This document shows, in pieces, positions 1 through 6,164 of a stretch of 8,716 nucleotides of DNA; positions within the stretch are counted from its first letter, which is position 1, and every line of letters begins with the position of its first letter. The translations under genes and the position numbers were made by a program. Source of the stretch: Bacillota bacterium. GTDB taxonomy: Bacteria; Bacillota_I; Bacilli_A; RFN20; CAG-826. Under the pieces are notes generated by a model. The model ran no database searches and was not told the origin of the DNA. It saw only the letters and a program-made list of their open reading frames with translations. The stretch lies in the NCBI GenBank assembly GCA_023457325.1, contig JAEWLX010000051.1, forward strand, positions 1-8,716, given 5' to 3'.

Positions 1-581
1 CCGCCACGACCACGTAATCCTGACTTTAAAATTTCATCTATAACTTCCTGACTTTTCATTGTTGTAACAACTTTATGAAAAGCTCTGAATGAACCATAAC
101 CAAGGGCTTCATCAAGATTTTCAGGATTGATAATGCCGCTACCATAAAGAGCGATTTTAATTTGCTTTTTAAAGAAATCAATATCCTTCTCGGTTCGAGC
201 TGGTTGATTAGTTTTTGGATCGATATAAATTAAATCATCGATGATTTTGCCACCAATTACGTCTTCTTCGATAATACGGTCAACATCTTCCGGTTTAACC
301 ATACGATAAAGAGTTTCACCAGGATAGACACGAATAAAAGGACCTTGTGAACAAAAGCCAAAGCATCCGACAGTGTCGACGCTAACTTTATCTTGAAGAC
401 CTTTTTCTTCTAATTTGGCTTTTAATAAACTGATAATGTCTCCAGCACCAGTCGATATACAGCCTAAACCACCACATACAAGCAAAGCTTTTGTGCCGGT
501 TGCGCCACTAAATTTTTGGGCTAAACATTTTTCGCAAGAACGAATTTTATTAACAAGTTCTTGAGGAGTATTGATTCTCAT
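1..581 (-). CDS. NuoF-like flavoprotein subunit with N-terminal [2Fe-2S] domain, partial (3' end beyond window)
   Basis: This is the N-terminal part (193 complete codons) of a NADH-binding subunit of the NuoF/HydB/HndC family. Residues about 30-105 form a thioredoxin-like [2Fe-2S] domain with ligands C36, C41, C73 and C77 (CGGLGC and GCFGFC). A linker follows, then the start of the NuoF core, ending at the window edge in GLRGRGG (188-194), the conserved lead-in to the NADH/FMN fold. By family knowledge the missing part carries FMN, NADH and [4Fe-4S] sites, and the full protein would be around 600 residues. The ATG at 581-579 overlaps the stop of the nuoE-like gene by one base (TAATG), so the two are probably translationally coupled. 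The N-terminal fusion fits [FeFe] hydrogenase or formate dehydrogenase electron-transfer subunits better than respiratory complex I. An extra C16/C19 pair near the N-terminus is of unknown role. Which catalytic partner it serves cannot be told here. Confidence 0.88.
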   Translation of the reverse strand, partial: MRINTPQELVNKIRSCEKCLAQKFSGATGTKALLVCGGLGCISTGAGDIISLLKAKLEEKGLQDKVSVDTVGCFGFCSQGPFIRVYPGETLYRMVKPEDVDRIIEEDVIGGKIIDDLIYIDPKTNQPARTEKDIDFFKKQIKIALYGSGIINPENLDEALGYGSFRAFHKVVTTMKSQEVIDEILKSGLRGRG

Positions 582-1063
582 TAGTTGGCTCCCCCTTCAT
601 ATTCTTTAATTATTTTTTCGACACGATCGACGGTGAGATTAGCGTATACTTTACCATTAATTGTGACGGCCGGAGCGATGGCACATGCCCCAATACAACG
701 AAGTGCATCCACAGTAAACTTTCCGTCAGGTGTTGTCTCGCCCGGTTTAATTTTTAAAAGTTCGCAAAACTTATCAATAATGTTTTGGCTTCCTTTTACA
801 TAGCAAGCTGTTCCAAGACAAACGCCGATAATGTACTTGCCTTTTGGTTTGAGCGAGAAAAACGAATAGAAAGTGACAACCCCATATATCTCGGCGACAG
901 GAATATTCATTTCTTCAGAAACGACTTCCTGAACTTCGAGAGGGATATAACCGAATTCTTCTTGGATTTGCGACAAGACAACGAGTAAGGGAGTAGGTTC
1001 ATCTTTATGAGATGCAACAATTTCCTTAATCCTTTTCTTGGCATGTTCTTGAATGACTGCCAT
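581..1063 (-). CDS. NuoE-like [2Fe-2S] subunit (HydC/HndA type)
   Basis: This 160-residue protein matches the 24 kDa (NuoE) family over its whole length. An N-terminal helical region (about 1-70) contains the family-typical FGYIP and YGVVTFYSFF stretches. A thioredoxin-like [2Fe-2S] domain follows, with ligands C82, C87, C123 and C127 (CLGTAC and CIGAC). It would pass electrons between the NADH/FMN subunit and other Fe-S centres in a cytoplasmic complex. The start at 1063 is set by a strong SD (CGGAGG, core 1071-1075) seven bases upstream. It is first in its operon, behind a near-consensus promoter, and is followed directly by the NuoF-like gene. NuoE homologues occur in complex I, NADP-reducing or bifurcating hydrogenases and formate dehydrogenases. 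The short form and the fused partner favour the hydrogenase/formate group, but this is inference. Confidence 0.93.
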   Translation of the reverse strand: MAVIQEHAKKRIKEIVASHKDEPTPLLVVLSQIQEEFGYIPLEVQEVVSEEMNIPVAEIYGVVTFYSFFSLKPKGKYIIGVCLGTACYVKGSQNIIDKFCELLKIKPGETTPDGKFTVDALRCIGACAIAPAVTINGKVYANLTVDRVEKIIKEYEGGAN

Positions 1064-1112
1064 TATTTATCCTCCGGATGTTTTAAAAATAACGCATAAA
1101 TGCACCTTTAAT

Positions 1113-1141
1113 ATGATAGGTAAGTATCTTATATTTTTCAA
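1113..1141 (-). promoter_or_regulatory. Sigma-A type promoter of the nuoE-like operon
   Basis: Read on the minus strand, TTGAAA (1141-1136) and TATCAT (1118-1113) are separated by exactly 17 bases. Each hexamer matches the sigma-A consensus at five of six positions. Transcription would start near 1106, giving a leader of about 43 bases before the ATG at 1063. The spacer contains a short inverted repeat, TAAG-N3-CTTA (1121-1131), which might be a repressor contact but is too short to call. Confidence 0.7.
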
Positions 1142-1156
1142 TATAAAGTTGGGAAA

Positions 1157-1185
1157 TGTCCTATTGTATGGGCTTACATTGGACA
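1157..1185. repeat. Imperfect 29-base dyad upstream of the nuoE-like promoter
   Basis: The outer arms TGTCC (1157-1161) and GGACA (1181-1185) are exact inverted repeats. Inner arms TTGTA (1165-1169) and TACA (1175-1178) add four more pairs (TGTA/TACA) after an offset of one base. The element lies just upstream of the -35 box (1141-1136) and downstream of the preA terminator, where an activator or regulator could bind. It does not match the Rex operator half-sites I know (TTGTGA/TCACAA). Function is unknown. Confidence 0.4.
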
Positions 1186-1188
1186 ATC

Positions 1189-1211
1189 AAAAAAGGAGCG
1201 AATTCGCTCCT
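1189..1211 (-). terminator. Rho-independent terminator after preA
   Basis: On the minus strand AGGAGCG (1211-1205), loop AATT, CGCTCCT (1200-1194) form a perfect 7-pair stem followed by five more T residues (1193-1189). It begins nine bases after the preA stop codon and closes the preT-preA unit before the nuoE-like promoter. An A-rich flank on the other side could let it work on the plus strand too, but no plus-strand gene needs it. Confidence 0.85.
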
Positions 1212-1219
1212 AATTGTTT

Positions 1220-2473
1220 TTAGTGAATAATATCTTCGACTTTTCGTTTGCCTTGGCGTCCGGGCTTGAACTCAATATCACCCATTTTAATAGCCTTCAC
1301 TGGGCAAACATGGTAGCAAAGAAGACAGCCAACACATTTCTCTTTATTAACTGATGGCAATCGTTTCTCACTGTCCCAATCAATCGCTTGATGGGCGCCA
1401 TCATAACATGAGATGTAGCAGCGCCCGCATTTAATACATTCCTCTTCGACAATTTTTGGATATATTTTATAGTCGCGATCAAGTTCTTCGGCGGGAATGA
1501 GATTGCGGTTTGCTAAACCAACTAATTCGCTGAGATGACTAACCCCTTGCTCATCCATATAATGCATTAGACCGTTTTTTAAATCATCAATGATGCGATA
1601 ACCATATTGCATGATGGCTGTCGTGATTTGTAAAGTGGACGCGCCAACAAGGATAAACTCAGCAGCATCCTCCCATGTTTCAATACCGCCCATTCCTGAA
1701 ATAGCCACATCTTTGAGTCTTTCATCAGCGCGCATTTGTTGAATAAAGCGCAAGGCGATTGGTTTGACAGCTTTTCCAGAATATCCAGATACGGATGATT
1801 TACCATTAATAATTGGAAGACCGACTTTGCGATCAAGGTCAATATTACATATTGATTTGACGGTATTAATGGCTGCTATTCCATCTGCGCCGCCTTCTAA
1901 ACAGGCGACAGCAACCGGAACCATGTCAGTAATATTTGGAGTCATCTTAGCCAGGACGGGCAGCTTGCTACCGCGTTTGACGGCTTGTGCGTATCTTCGA
2001 CAAAGATCGGGATTTGTGCCGACGTCACTTCCCATTGCATGGGATGTCATCTGCGGGCATGATAAATTCATTTCCAACATATCTGCACCGGCTTCTTCGG
2101 CCAGGCGAGCTAGCTCTTCCCATTCCTTTTCATTTGAGCCCATAATTGAGGCGATTAAAACTTGATAAGGAAACTCTTTTTTTAGACGACGAATATCCTC
2201 GAGATTTTGATCGAGAGGATGCTCAGCAATTTGCTCCATGTTTTTAAAACCGACAAACGGAGTATTTTCTTTATTTAACTTATCAAAACGGGGTGATACT
2301 TCGTCAACGACAAAATCGTAATAACCTAGTGTCTTAAAAACAACGCCACCCCATCCAACACCATATGCCTTTTTACACATATCATAGCAATTGCCAACAG
2401 GTGATGAAGATAGACAGAAAGGATTGGGAAAGCGAACACCAAGAAAATTTACCGACAAATCTTTTTTAATCAT
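1220..2473 (-). CDS. preA: NAD-dependent dihydropyrimidine dehydrogenase subunit PreA
   Basis: PreA reduces uracil or thymine to the 5,6-dihydro form using FMN, with electrons from PreT. The 417-residue protein has an N-terminal FMN TIM barrel of the dihydroorotate dehydrogenase class (about 1-310). The active-site loop NLSCPQ places the catalytic acid C139. Family blocks include LAKMTPNI (174-181), AAINTVKSI (200-208) and SGMGGIETW (259-267). A C-terminal ferredoxin domain carries two [4Fe-4S] clusters: C346, C349, C352, C356 and C380, C383, C386, C390. Length and motifs agree closely with E. coli PreA as I recall it (about 411 residues), which separates it from plain dihydroorotate dehydrogenase. 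An upstream in-frame ATG at 2542 would add 23 residues, but it lies inside preT and lacks family support. The ATG at 2473 has a GGAGG SD and sits one base after the preT stop. Dihydropyrimidinase and beta-ureidopropionase genes are not in the window. Confidence 0.95.
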   Translation of the reverse strand: MIKKDLSVNFLGVRFPNPFCLSSSPVGNCYDMCKKAYGVGWGGVVFKTLGYYDFVVDEVSPRFDKLNKENTPFVGFKNMEQIAEHPLDQNLEDIRRLKKEFPYQVLIASIMGSNEKEWEELARLAEEAGADMLEMNLSCPQMTSHAMGSDVGTNPDLCRRYAQAVKRGSKLPVLAKMTPNITDMVPVAVACLEGGADGIAAINTVKSICNIDLDRKVGLPIINGKSSVSGYSGKAVKPIALRFIQQMRADERLKDVAISGMGGIETWEDAAEFILVGASTLQITTAIMQYGYRIIDDLKNGLMHYMDEQGVSHLSELVGLANRNLIPAEELDRDYKIYPKIVEEECIKCGRCYISCYDGAHQAIDWDSEKRLPSVNKEKCVGCLLCYHVCPVKAIKMGDIEFKPGRQGKRKVEDIIH

Positions 2474-2474
2474 C

Positions 2475-3704
2475 TTATCTTCCTCCAAGGCGACTATGAA
2501 TGAGTGAGGCAACATCCTTACCCGTTCTAACGGCCGCCACAACCGTTTTATCTAAGTGGGCAATATCGCCCGCCACAAAAACCTTTGGATCGTTTGTAAC
2601 ATACCCTTGAATGTCTGATTCGCCATTAACAATGCGAATACCATCCAAACCGGTGACATCGGGATATTGGCCTATAGCCAATACAATCATATCAGCTGTA
2701 ATTTTTATCTCGCTTGGTATTACGCGATGTTTAAAAGTAACCGTTTTACCATCAGCAGATACGGGTACATAACCATCAATAATCGATACTCCGAGTTTTT
2801 GAGCAAAACTCAATTCCTTCTTTGAAGCTCTAAATTCATGAAATTCTTCATAGACGACATCAGTAATATTCTTGACGCCTAGCAGTTTCAAAGTAACATC
2901 AACATCCATAGCCACATCGCCTCCACCGATAACTAAAACGTTTTCTGGAAGTTTAACTTTTCCTTTACTGTCCTTAATACGTTTTAATAAGTTAACAGCG
3001 ATTTCGACATGGGGATTATTTTCTAACATCGCGAGTTTTTTTCCGTAACTGGCACCGACGGCGATAATGACCGCATCATTATCTTTTTTAAGTGTCTCCA
3101 GAGCAATATCTTTTCCAACATGACAATTAAGGTGGATATTGACACCTAGTTCGGTGACATATTCTATTTCCTTGTCGACAATATGCGTCGATAAACGATA
3201 TTCAGGAATCCCATACCGTAGATAACCACCGGCTTTTTCATCTTTTTCGTAGATATTTACTTCGTATCCGAGGCGAGCAAGTGAGGCACTGGCTTGCAAT
3301 GCGGCTGGACCGCTGCCGACAATCGCGATCTTTTTACCGTTTAAACGGCCTTTCTTAAGAATATGCATCCCTGCATCTTCTTCAAAATCAGTGATAAAAC
3401 GCTGAATTCGTCCAATATCAATTGGAACATCGATTCCGGAACGAGCACAACCTTTTTGGCAATATTTTTCTGTCGGGCAAACACGGGCACAAATTGAACC
3501 TAGCACGTTATTTTCGCGGACTACTTCAGCCGCACCCTTAAAATTACGAAAACGAACAGCACGAATAAAACGTCCGGGATCAGTACCTGCCGGACAATCT
3601 TTGGAACACGGAGCATCAAGGCATAAGAGACAACGACTAGCTTCTTCACATACAGTGAGTGGCGTATATGCCGGCTCGAGTTCCGCTAAGTATTTTTTGT
3701 TCAT
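2475..3704 (-). CDS. preT: NAD-dependent dihydropyrimidine dehydrogenase subunit PreT
   Basis: PreT is the NADH-oxidising partner of PreA and resembles the N-terminal half of mammalian dihydropyrimidine dehydrogenase and the GltD family. The 409-residue protein starts with an alpha-helical Fe-S domain with two Cys groups: C25, C28, C33, C37 and C72, C76, C82, C86. The FAD Rossmann motif is GSGPAA (130-135). A second nucleotide-binding motif, GGGDVAMD (260-267), is for NADH, and the C-terminal FAD motif is VFVAGD (375-380). The conserved stretch FRNFKGAAE near residue 52 and the overall length match E. coli PreT (about 412 residues) better than GltD. The start has an AAGGAG SD (3711-3716) six bases upstream. 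One base separates its TAA from the preA ATG, so the two subunits are likely co-translated. D269 sits where I recall Ala in the E. coli protein, just after the NADH motif; I draw no conclusion from it. Confidence 0.94.
   Translation of the reverse strand: MNKKYLAELEPAYTPLTVCEEASRCLLCLDAPCSKDCPAGTDPGRFIRAVRFRNFKGAAEVVRENNVLGSICARVCPTEKYCQKGCARSGIDVPIDIGRIQRFITDFEEDAGMHILKKGRLNGKKIAIVGSGPAALQASASLARLGYEVNIYEKDEKAGGYLRYGIPEYRLSTHIVDKEIEYVTELGVNIHLNCHVGKDIALETLKKDNDAVIIAVGASYGKKLAMLENNPHVEIAVNLLKRIKDSKGKVKLPENVLVIGGGDVAMDVDVTLKLLGVKNITDVVYEEFHEFRASKKELSFAQKLGVSIIDGYVPVSADGKTVTFKHRVIPSEIKITADMIVLAIGQYPDVTGLDGIRIVNGESDIQGYVTNDPKVFVAGDIAHLDKTVVAAVRTGKDVASLIHSRLGGR
2482..2486 (-). promoter_or_regulatory. 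Ribosome binding site that fixes the preA start
   Basis: GGAGG on the minus strand (CCTCC at 2482-2486) lies eight bases before the ATG at 2473 and inside the last codons of preT. It decides between this start and the in-frame ATG at 2542, which would overlap preT by 68 bases. Confidence 0.8.
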
Positions 3705-3727
3705 GGAAAACTCCTTATATTACGATA

Positions 3728-3736
3728 ATTGTAGCA
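3728..3736 (-). promoter_or_regulatory. Extended -10 promoter of preT-preA
   Basis: On the minus strand TGCTACAAT (3736-3728) fits an extended -10 element (TGN plus TACAAT, five of six to consensus). No good -35 is seen; a run of T lies at the right distance. Transcription would start near 3721, giving a leader of about 17 bases that contains the AAGGAG SD. Confidence 0.55.
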
Positions 3737-3749
3737 TTTAGAAAGATTC

Positions 3750-3773
3750 AAAAAAAGATGGCTCGTATCCTTT
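3750..3773 (-). terminator. Possible weak second terminator between rplQ and preT
   Basis: On the minus strand AAAGGAT (3773-3767), a 7-base loop, and ATCTTTT (3759-3753) can pair with one G-U, followed by more T (3752-3750). The stem is AT-rich and weak, so it is at best a back-up to the stronger hairpin upstream. Its T-run also lies where the preT -35 would be. Confidence 0.3.
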
Positions 3774-3783
3774 AAGTCATTGC

Positions 3784-3811
3784 AAAAAGAAAACGACTCT
3801 TGCAAGCCGTT
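3784..3811 (-). terminator. Rho-independent terminator of the alpha operon, after rplQ
   Basis: On the minus strand AACGGCT (3811-3805), loop TGCAAG, AGTCGTT (3798-3792) form a 7-pair stem with one G-U pair, followed by TTCTTTTT (3791-3784). It begins 13 bases after the rplQ stop and separates the ribosomal unit from preT-preA. Confidence 0.8.
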
Positions 3812-3824
3812 AATTCTTTTATGC

Positions 3825-4229
3825 TTATCGAACCCAGGTAACGAGTACGCGTTTGGCGTTGTCACCGCGACGATTATCAGCTTTGAGCGCTCTGGTGTAA
3901 CCACCATTGCGAGCCTTAAAGGCTGGACCTAAATCATCGAATAGTTTATCAAGAGCGGTAATGCTTTCTTTTTCATTGACAATAACTTTGCGAAGAACAC
4001 TTGCCGCCTGCCGTCTGGCGTGTAAATCCCCGCGTTTTGCAAGGGTAATCAAATGATCAGCTAGTTTTTTAAGTTCTTTAACAACTCCTGATGTAACGAC
4101 GACTTTTTCATGAACAATTAGTTCGGTGACGACGTTACGGAGCATATTTTTACGCTTGCTGGCCGTATAGGCGGCTTTGAAGCGGACACCGGTTTTGCCG
4201 TGTACGTTTTTACGTCCTTGTGCTGCCAT
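3825..4229 (-). CDS. rplQ: 50S ribosomal protein L17, with N-terminal extension
   Basis: L17 is a large-subunit protein near the exit tunnel and normally ends the alpha operon, as here. The 134-residue product carries the family core: MLRNVVTELI (29-38), LITLAKRGDLHARRQAA (60-76) and the C-terminal NGGYTR...DNRRGDNA region. The core LAKRGDLHARRQAA looks like Mollicutes L17. Family members usually begin only about 17 residues before the MLRN block; here 28 residues precede it, giving a basic extension of roughly 11 residues. The start is nevertheless well supported: AGGAGG (4234-4239) lies four bases upstream and overlaps the rpoA stop codon (TAG), implying coupled translation. The next Met (residue 29) would remove conserved sequence. 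Eight bases separate it from rpoA. Confidence 0.96.
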   Translation of the reverse strand: MAAQGRKNVHGKTGVRFKAAYTASKRKNMLRNVVTELIVHEKVVVTSGVVKELKKLADHLITLAKRGDLHARRQAASVLRKVIVNEKESITALDKLFDDLGPAFKARNGGYTRALKADNRRGDNAKRVLVTWVR

Positions 4230-4237
4230 GTTTCCTC

Positions 4238-5212
4238 CTATTCCGCCACATAATCACGGAAGCCTAAACCCATCGCTTGAAGTTTATCTTTGATTTCTTT
4301 TAGCGATTTCTTTCCGAGATTGCGGACTTTCATCATTTCTTCTTCGCTTCTTTGCACTAATTCGCGAATCGTTTGAATGCCAGCTCTTTTTAAACAGTTA
4401 TAACTTCTAACTGATAAATCAAGCTCTTCGATAGCTCTATCGCCGATATCATCAACAGGCGTTTCAACTTCTTCTTTAATGATATTAATATCGCGAGTAA
4501 GTTCTTGAAGTTGTAAGAATTCTTCGAAATGACCAATTAAGATGCGACTTGATAAAGCGACGGCATCCTGTGGTGACATCGAACCATTTGTCCACACTTC
4601 GAGTGTAAGACGATCGAAGCTTGAATCATGGCCAACGCGTGTTGGCTCAACAATGTAGCTAGCCTTCGTAACAGGCGAATAGTTCGAATCAGTGGAAATA
4701 ACGCCGACCGGTTGATGCGAACGGCTACTTTTGTTGCCTTCGCTTGTCACATAGCCACGACCATTGCGGGCATACATGACCATTTTGAGATGACCTTCTT
4801 CAGTGAGATGGGCAAGTTCAAGATCGGGATTAATAATCGAGACAAAGGCTGGTAATTCCATATCTCCAGCTTTTAAAGTGGCGGGACCTTTTACATCAAT
4901 TTCGATGCGTTTCGGTTTGTCGTCTTCGTCGTCAATCTTTAAGACTAAATCTTTAAGATTTAAGATAATAGCGGTTACGTCTTCTTCAATGCCTGGAAGG
5001 GCAGAGAATTCGTGGCGCGCGCCTTCGATTTCGACGGCGAAAACACTGGCGCCGGGAAGGGCGCTTAGCAATACTCTGCGAAGAGCATTACCGATGGTAA
5101 GACCGAATCCTCTTTCAAGAGGTTCGATAACGAACTTTCCATAGTTTGATGTGCTATCAACGATAGCGGTTTTGAATGCCATTTTCTCAAACGGACGTGG
5201 TAATCTTGACAT
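4238..5212 (-). CDS. rpoA: DNA-directed RNA polymerase alpha subunit
   Basis: Alpha forms the dimer on which beta and beta' assemble, and its C-terminal domain contacts UP elements and activators. The 324-residue protein has the N-terminal dimerisation domain (about 15-240), including YGKFVIEPLERGFG (24-37) and GNALRRVLLSALPG (41-54) with the assembly residue R45. A linker of about 15 residues follows (VETPVDDIGD region). The C-terminal helix-hairpin-helix domain (about 260-320) contains SVRSYNCLKRAGI (267-279) and VRNLGKKSLKEIKDKL (296-311); R269 and N272 correspond to the DNA-contacting R265 and N268 of E. coli. Length is normal. The N-terminus is a few residues longer than some relatives, but an AAAGGAG SD (5222-5228) nine bases upstream supports this ATG. 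It lies 18 bases after rpsK. No truncation or frameshift is seen. Confidence 0.98.
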   Translation of the reverse strand: MSRLPRPFEKMAFKTAIVDSTSNYGKFVIEPLERGFGLTIGNALRRVLLSALPGASVFAVEIEGARHEFSALPGIEEDVTAIILNLKDLVLKIDDEDDKPKRIEIDVKGPATLKAGDMELPAFVSIINPDLELAHLTEEGHLKMVMYARNGRGYVTSEGNKSSRSHQPVGVISTDSNYSPVTKASYIVEPTRVGHDSSFDRLTLEVWTNGSMSPQDAVALSSRILIGHFEEFLQLQELTRDINIIKEEVETPVDDIGDRAIEELDLSVRSYNCLKRAGIQTIRELVQRSEEEMMKVRNLGKKSLKEIKDKLQAMGLGFRDYVAE

Positions 5213-5230
5213 AGTGACTATCTCCTTTCA

Positions 5231-5626
5231 TTAACCGCGCGGACGCTTTGGTGGGCGGCATCCATTATGCGGAATTGGGGTCGTATCGGTAATCGTTTGA
5301 ATTGTCAGTCCAGCGGCTTGTAATGAGCGAATTGCTGATTCACGGCCTGGACCAGGACCTTTGACGTTAACATCAACGGTTCTTAGACCTTGATCGAAAG
5401 CGATTTTGGCGGCGGCATCACCGGCTAAACCGGCAGCAAAGGGCGTCGATTTTTTCGCTCCTTTGAAGCCAAGGGCTCCGGCACTGCTCCAAGCAATGGC
5501 GTTACCAGCCTCATCTGTGATGGTTACAATGGTGTTATTAAATGTTGAATGAACATGAGCCACACCTTTTGTAAAGGCTCTCTTTATTTTCTTTTTGCGT
5601 GTTGTTGTTTTTTTAGCTTTTGCCAT
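5231..5626 (-). CDS. rpsK: 30S ribosomal protein S11
   Basis: S11 sits in the platform of the small subunit near the mRNA exit and binds 16S rRNA. The 131-residue protein has a basic N-terminal tail (1-16) and the family blocks AHVHSTFNNTIVTITD (23-38), SSAGALGFKGAKKSTPFAA (47-65) and VKGPGPGRESAIRSL (88-102). It ends in the diagnostic NGCRPPKRPRG. Length is typical. A strong AGGAGGG SD (5634-5640) lies seven bases before the ATG, and the gap to rpsM is 16 bases. Confidence 0.98.
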   Translation of the reverse strand: MAKAKKTTTRKKKIKRAFTKGVAHVHSTFNNTIVTITDEAGNAIAWSSAGALGFKGAKKSTPFAAGLAGDAAAKIAFDQGLRTVDVNVKGPGPGRESAIRSLQAAGLTIQTITDTTPIPHNGCRPPKRPRG

Positions 5627-5642
5627 GTTTATGCCCTCCTAA

Positions 5643-6017
5643 TTATTTGGCGGCCATCTTCTTGTTGGCGATGGTTTTTCTCTTACCCTTGCGAGTACGA
5701 GCGTTAGTTCTGGTTCTTTGACCGCGAACTGGTAAGCCTTTACGGTGGCGAATGCCACGATAACAACCGATTTCCGTAAGTCTTTTGATGTTTAAAGCGA
5801 CTTCACGACGAAGATCGCCTTCGACGCGGTTCTTTGCGACTTCAGCGCGAATAGAAGTCAGTTGTTCTTCGCTCAAATTCTTGACGCGAATATCCTCACT
5901 GATGTTGCAGGCGCTTAAAATCTTTTTACTTTTCGTCTGACCGATACCATAAATATAGGTAAGGGCAATGACGACTCTTTTTTCGTTTGGTATGTCTACT
6001 CCGACAATACGTGCCAT
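5643..6017 (-). CDS. rpsM: 30S ribosomal protein S13
   Basis: S13 lies in the head of the small subunit and contacts the P-site tRNA and the large subunit. The 124-residue protein starts MARIVGVDIPNEKRV and keeps the helix-two-turn-helix YIYGIG (22-27). It also has the signature CYRGIRHRKGLPVRGQRT (84-101), followed by a Lys/Arg-rich C-terminal tail that reaches the tRNA in the family. Length is normal. The SD AAAGGAG (6028-6034) directly follows the rpmJ stop, ten bases before the ATG, so rpmJ and rpsM translation are close-coupled. Confidence 0.98.
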   Translation of the reverse strand: MARIVGVDIPNEKRVVIALTYIYGIGQTKSKKILSACNISEDIRVKNLSEEQLTSIRAEVAKNRVEGDLRREVALNIKRLTEIGCYRGIRHRKGLPVRGQRTRTNARTRKGKRKTIANKKMAAK

Positions 6018-6034
6018 AAATTTGTTACTCCTTT

Positions 6035-6148
6035 TTAACCTTGTCTCTGCTTGTGCTTAGGATTCTCGCAAATGACCATGACTTTGCCTTTGCGTTTGAT
6101 GACCTTGCACTTATCGCAGATTGGTTTGACTGAAGGTGCTACTTTCAT
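6035..6148 (-). CDS. rpmJ: 50S ribosomal protein L36, zinc-binding form
   Basis: This is the smallest ribosomal protein: 37 residues starting MKVAPSVKPICDKC and ending ENPKHKQRQG. It forms a zinc ribbon with ligands C11, C14, C27 and H32, so it is the zinc-containing (C+) paralogue. Family members usually have Arg at residue 4, where this one has Ala. The ATG at 6148 has a GGAGG SD (6157-6161) eight bases upstream. Its place between infA and rpsM is the canonical one in Bacillota. Because it is so short it is easily missed by length-filtered gene calls. Confidence 0.97.
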   Translation of the reverse strand: MKVAPSVKPICDKCKVIKRKGKVMVICENPKHKQRQG

Positions 6149-6164
6149 AAATTGTTCCTCCGTG

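Noticed and set aside
1157..1185. Rex (NADH-sensing) operator upstream of the nuoE-like operon
   Set aside because: The arms are TGTCC/GGACA and do not fit the TTGTGA-N-TCACAA type half-sites, although the gene context would suit Rex control.
1764..2165. Plus-strand open frame of 133 codons opposite preA
   Set aside because: It is antisense to the conserved FMN-binding part of preA, has no SD and no recognisable domain, so it is a shadow frame.
2474..2542. Upstream in-frame ATG giving a 440-residue PreA
   Set aside because: It lies inside preT and has no family support, whereas the ATG at 2473 has a GGAGG SD at the right spacing and gives the normal PreA length.
1220..3704. preT-preA as glutamate synthase small subunit plus dihydroorotate dehydrogenase
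   Set aside because: The paired lengths, the C-terminal 2x[4Fe-4S] domain of PreA, its NLSCPQ loop and the PreT-specific N-terminal Cys groups fit dihydropyrimidine dehydrogenase better.
3701..3907. Minus-strand frame of 68 codons across the rplQ-preT gap
   Set aside because: It overlaps the rplQ end in another frame, runs through a terminator and promoter, and resembles no family.
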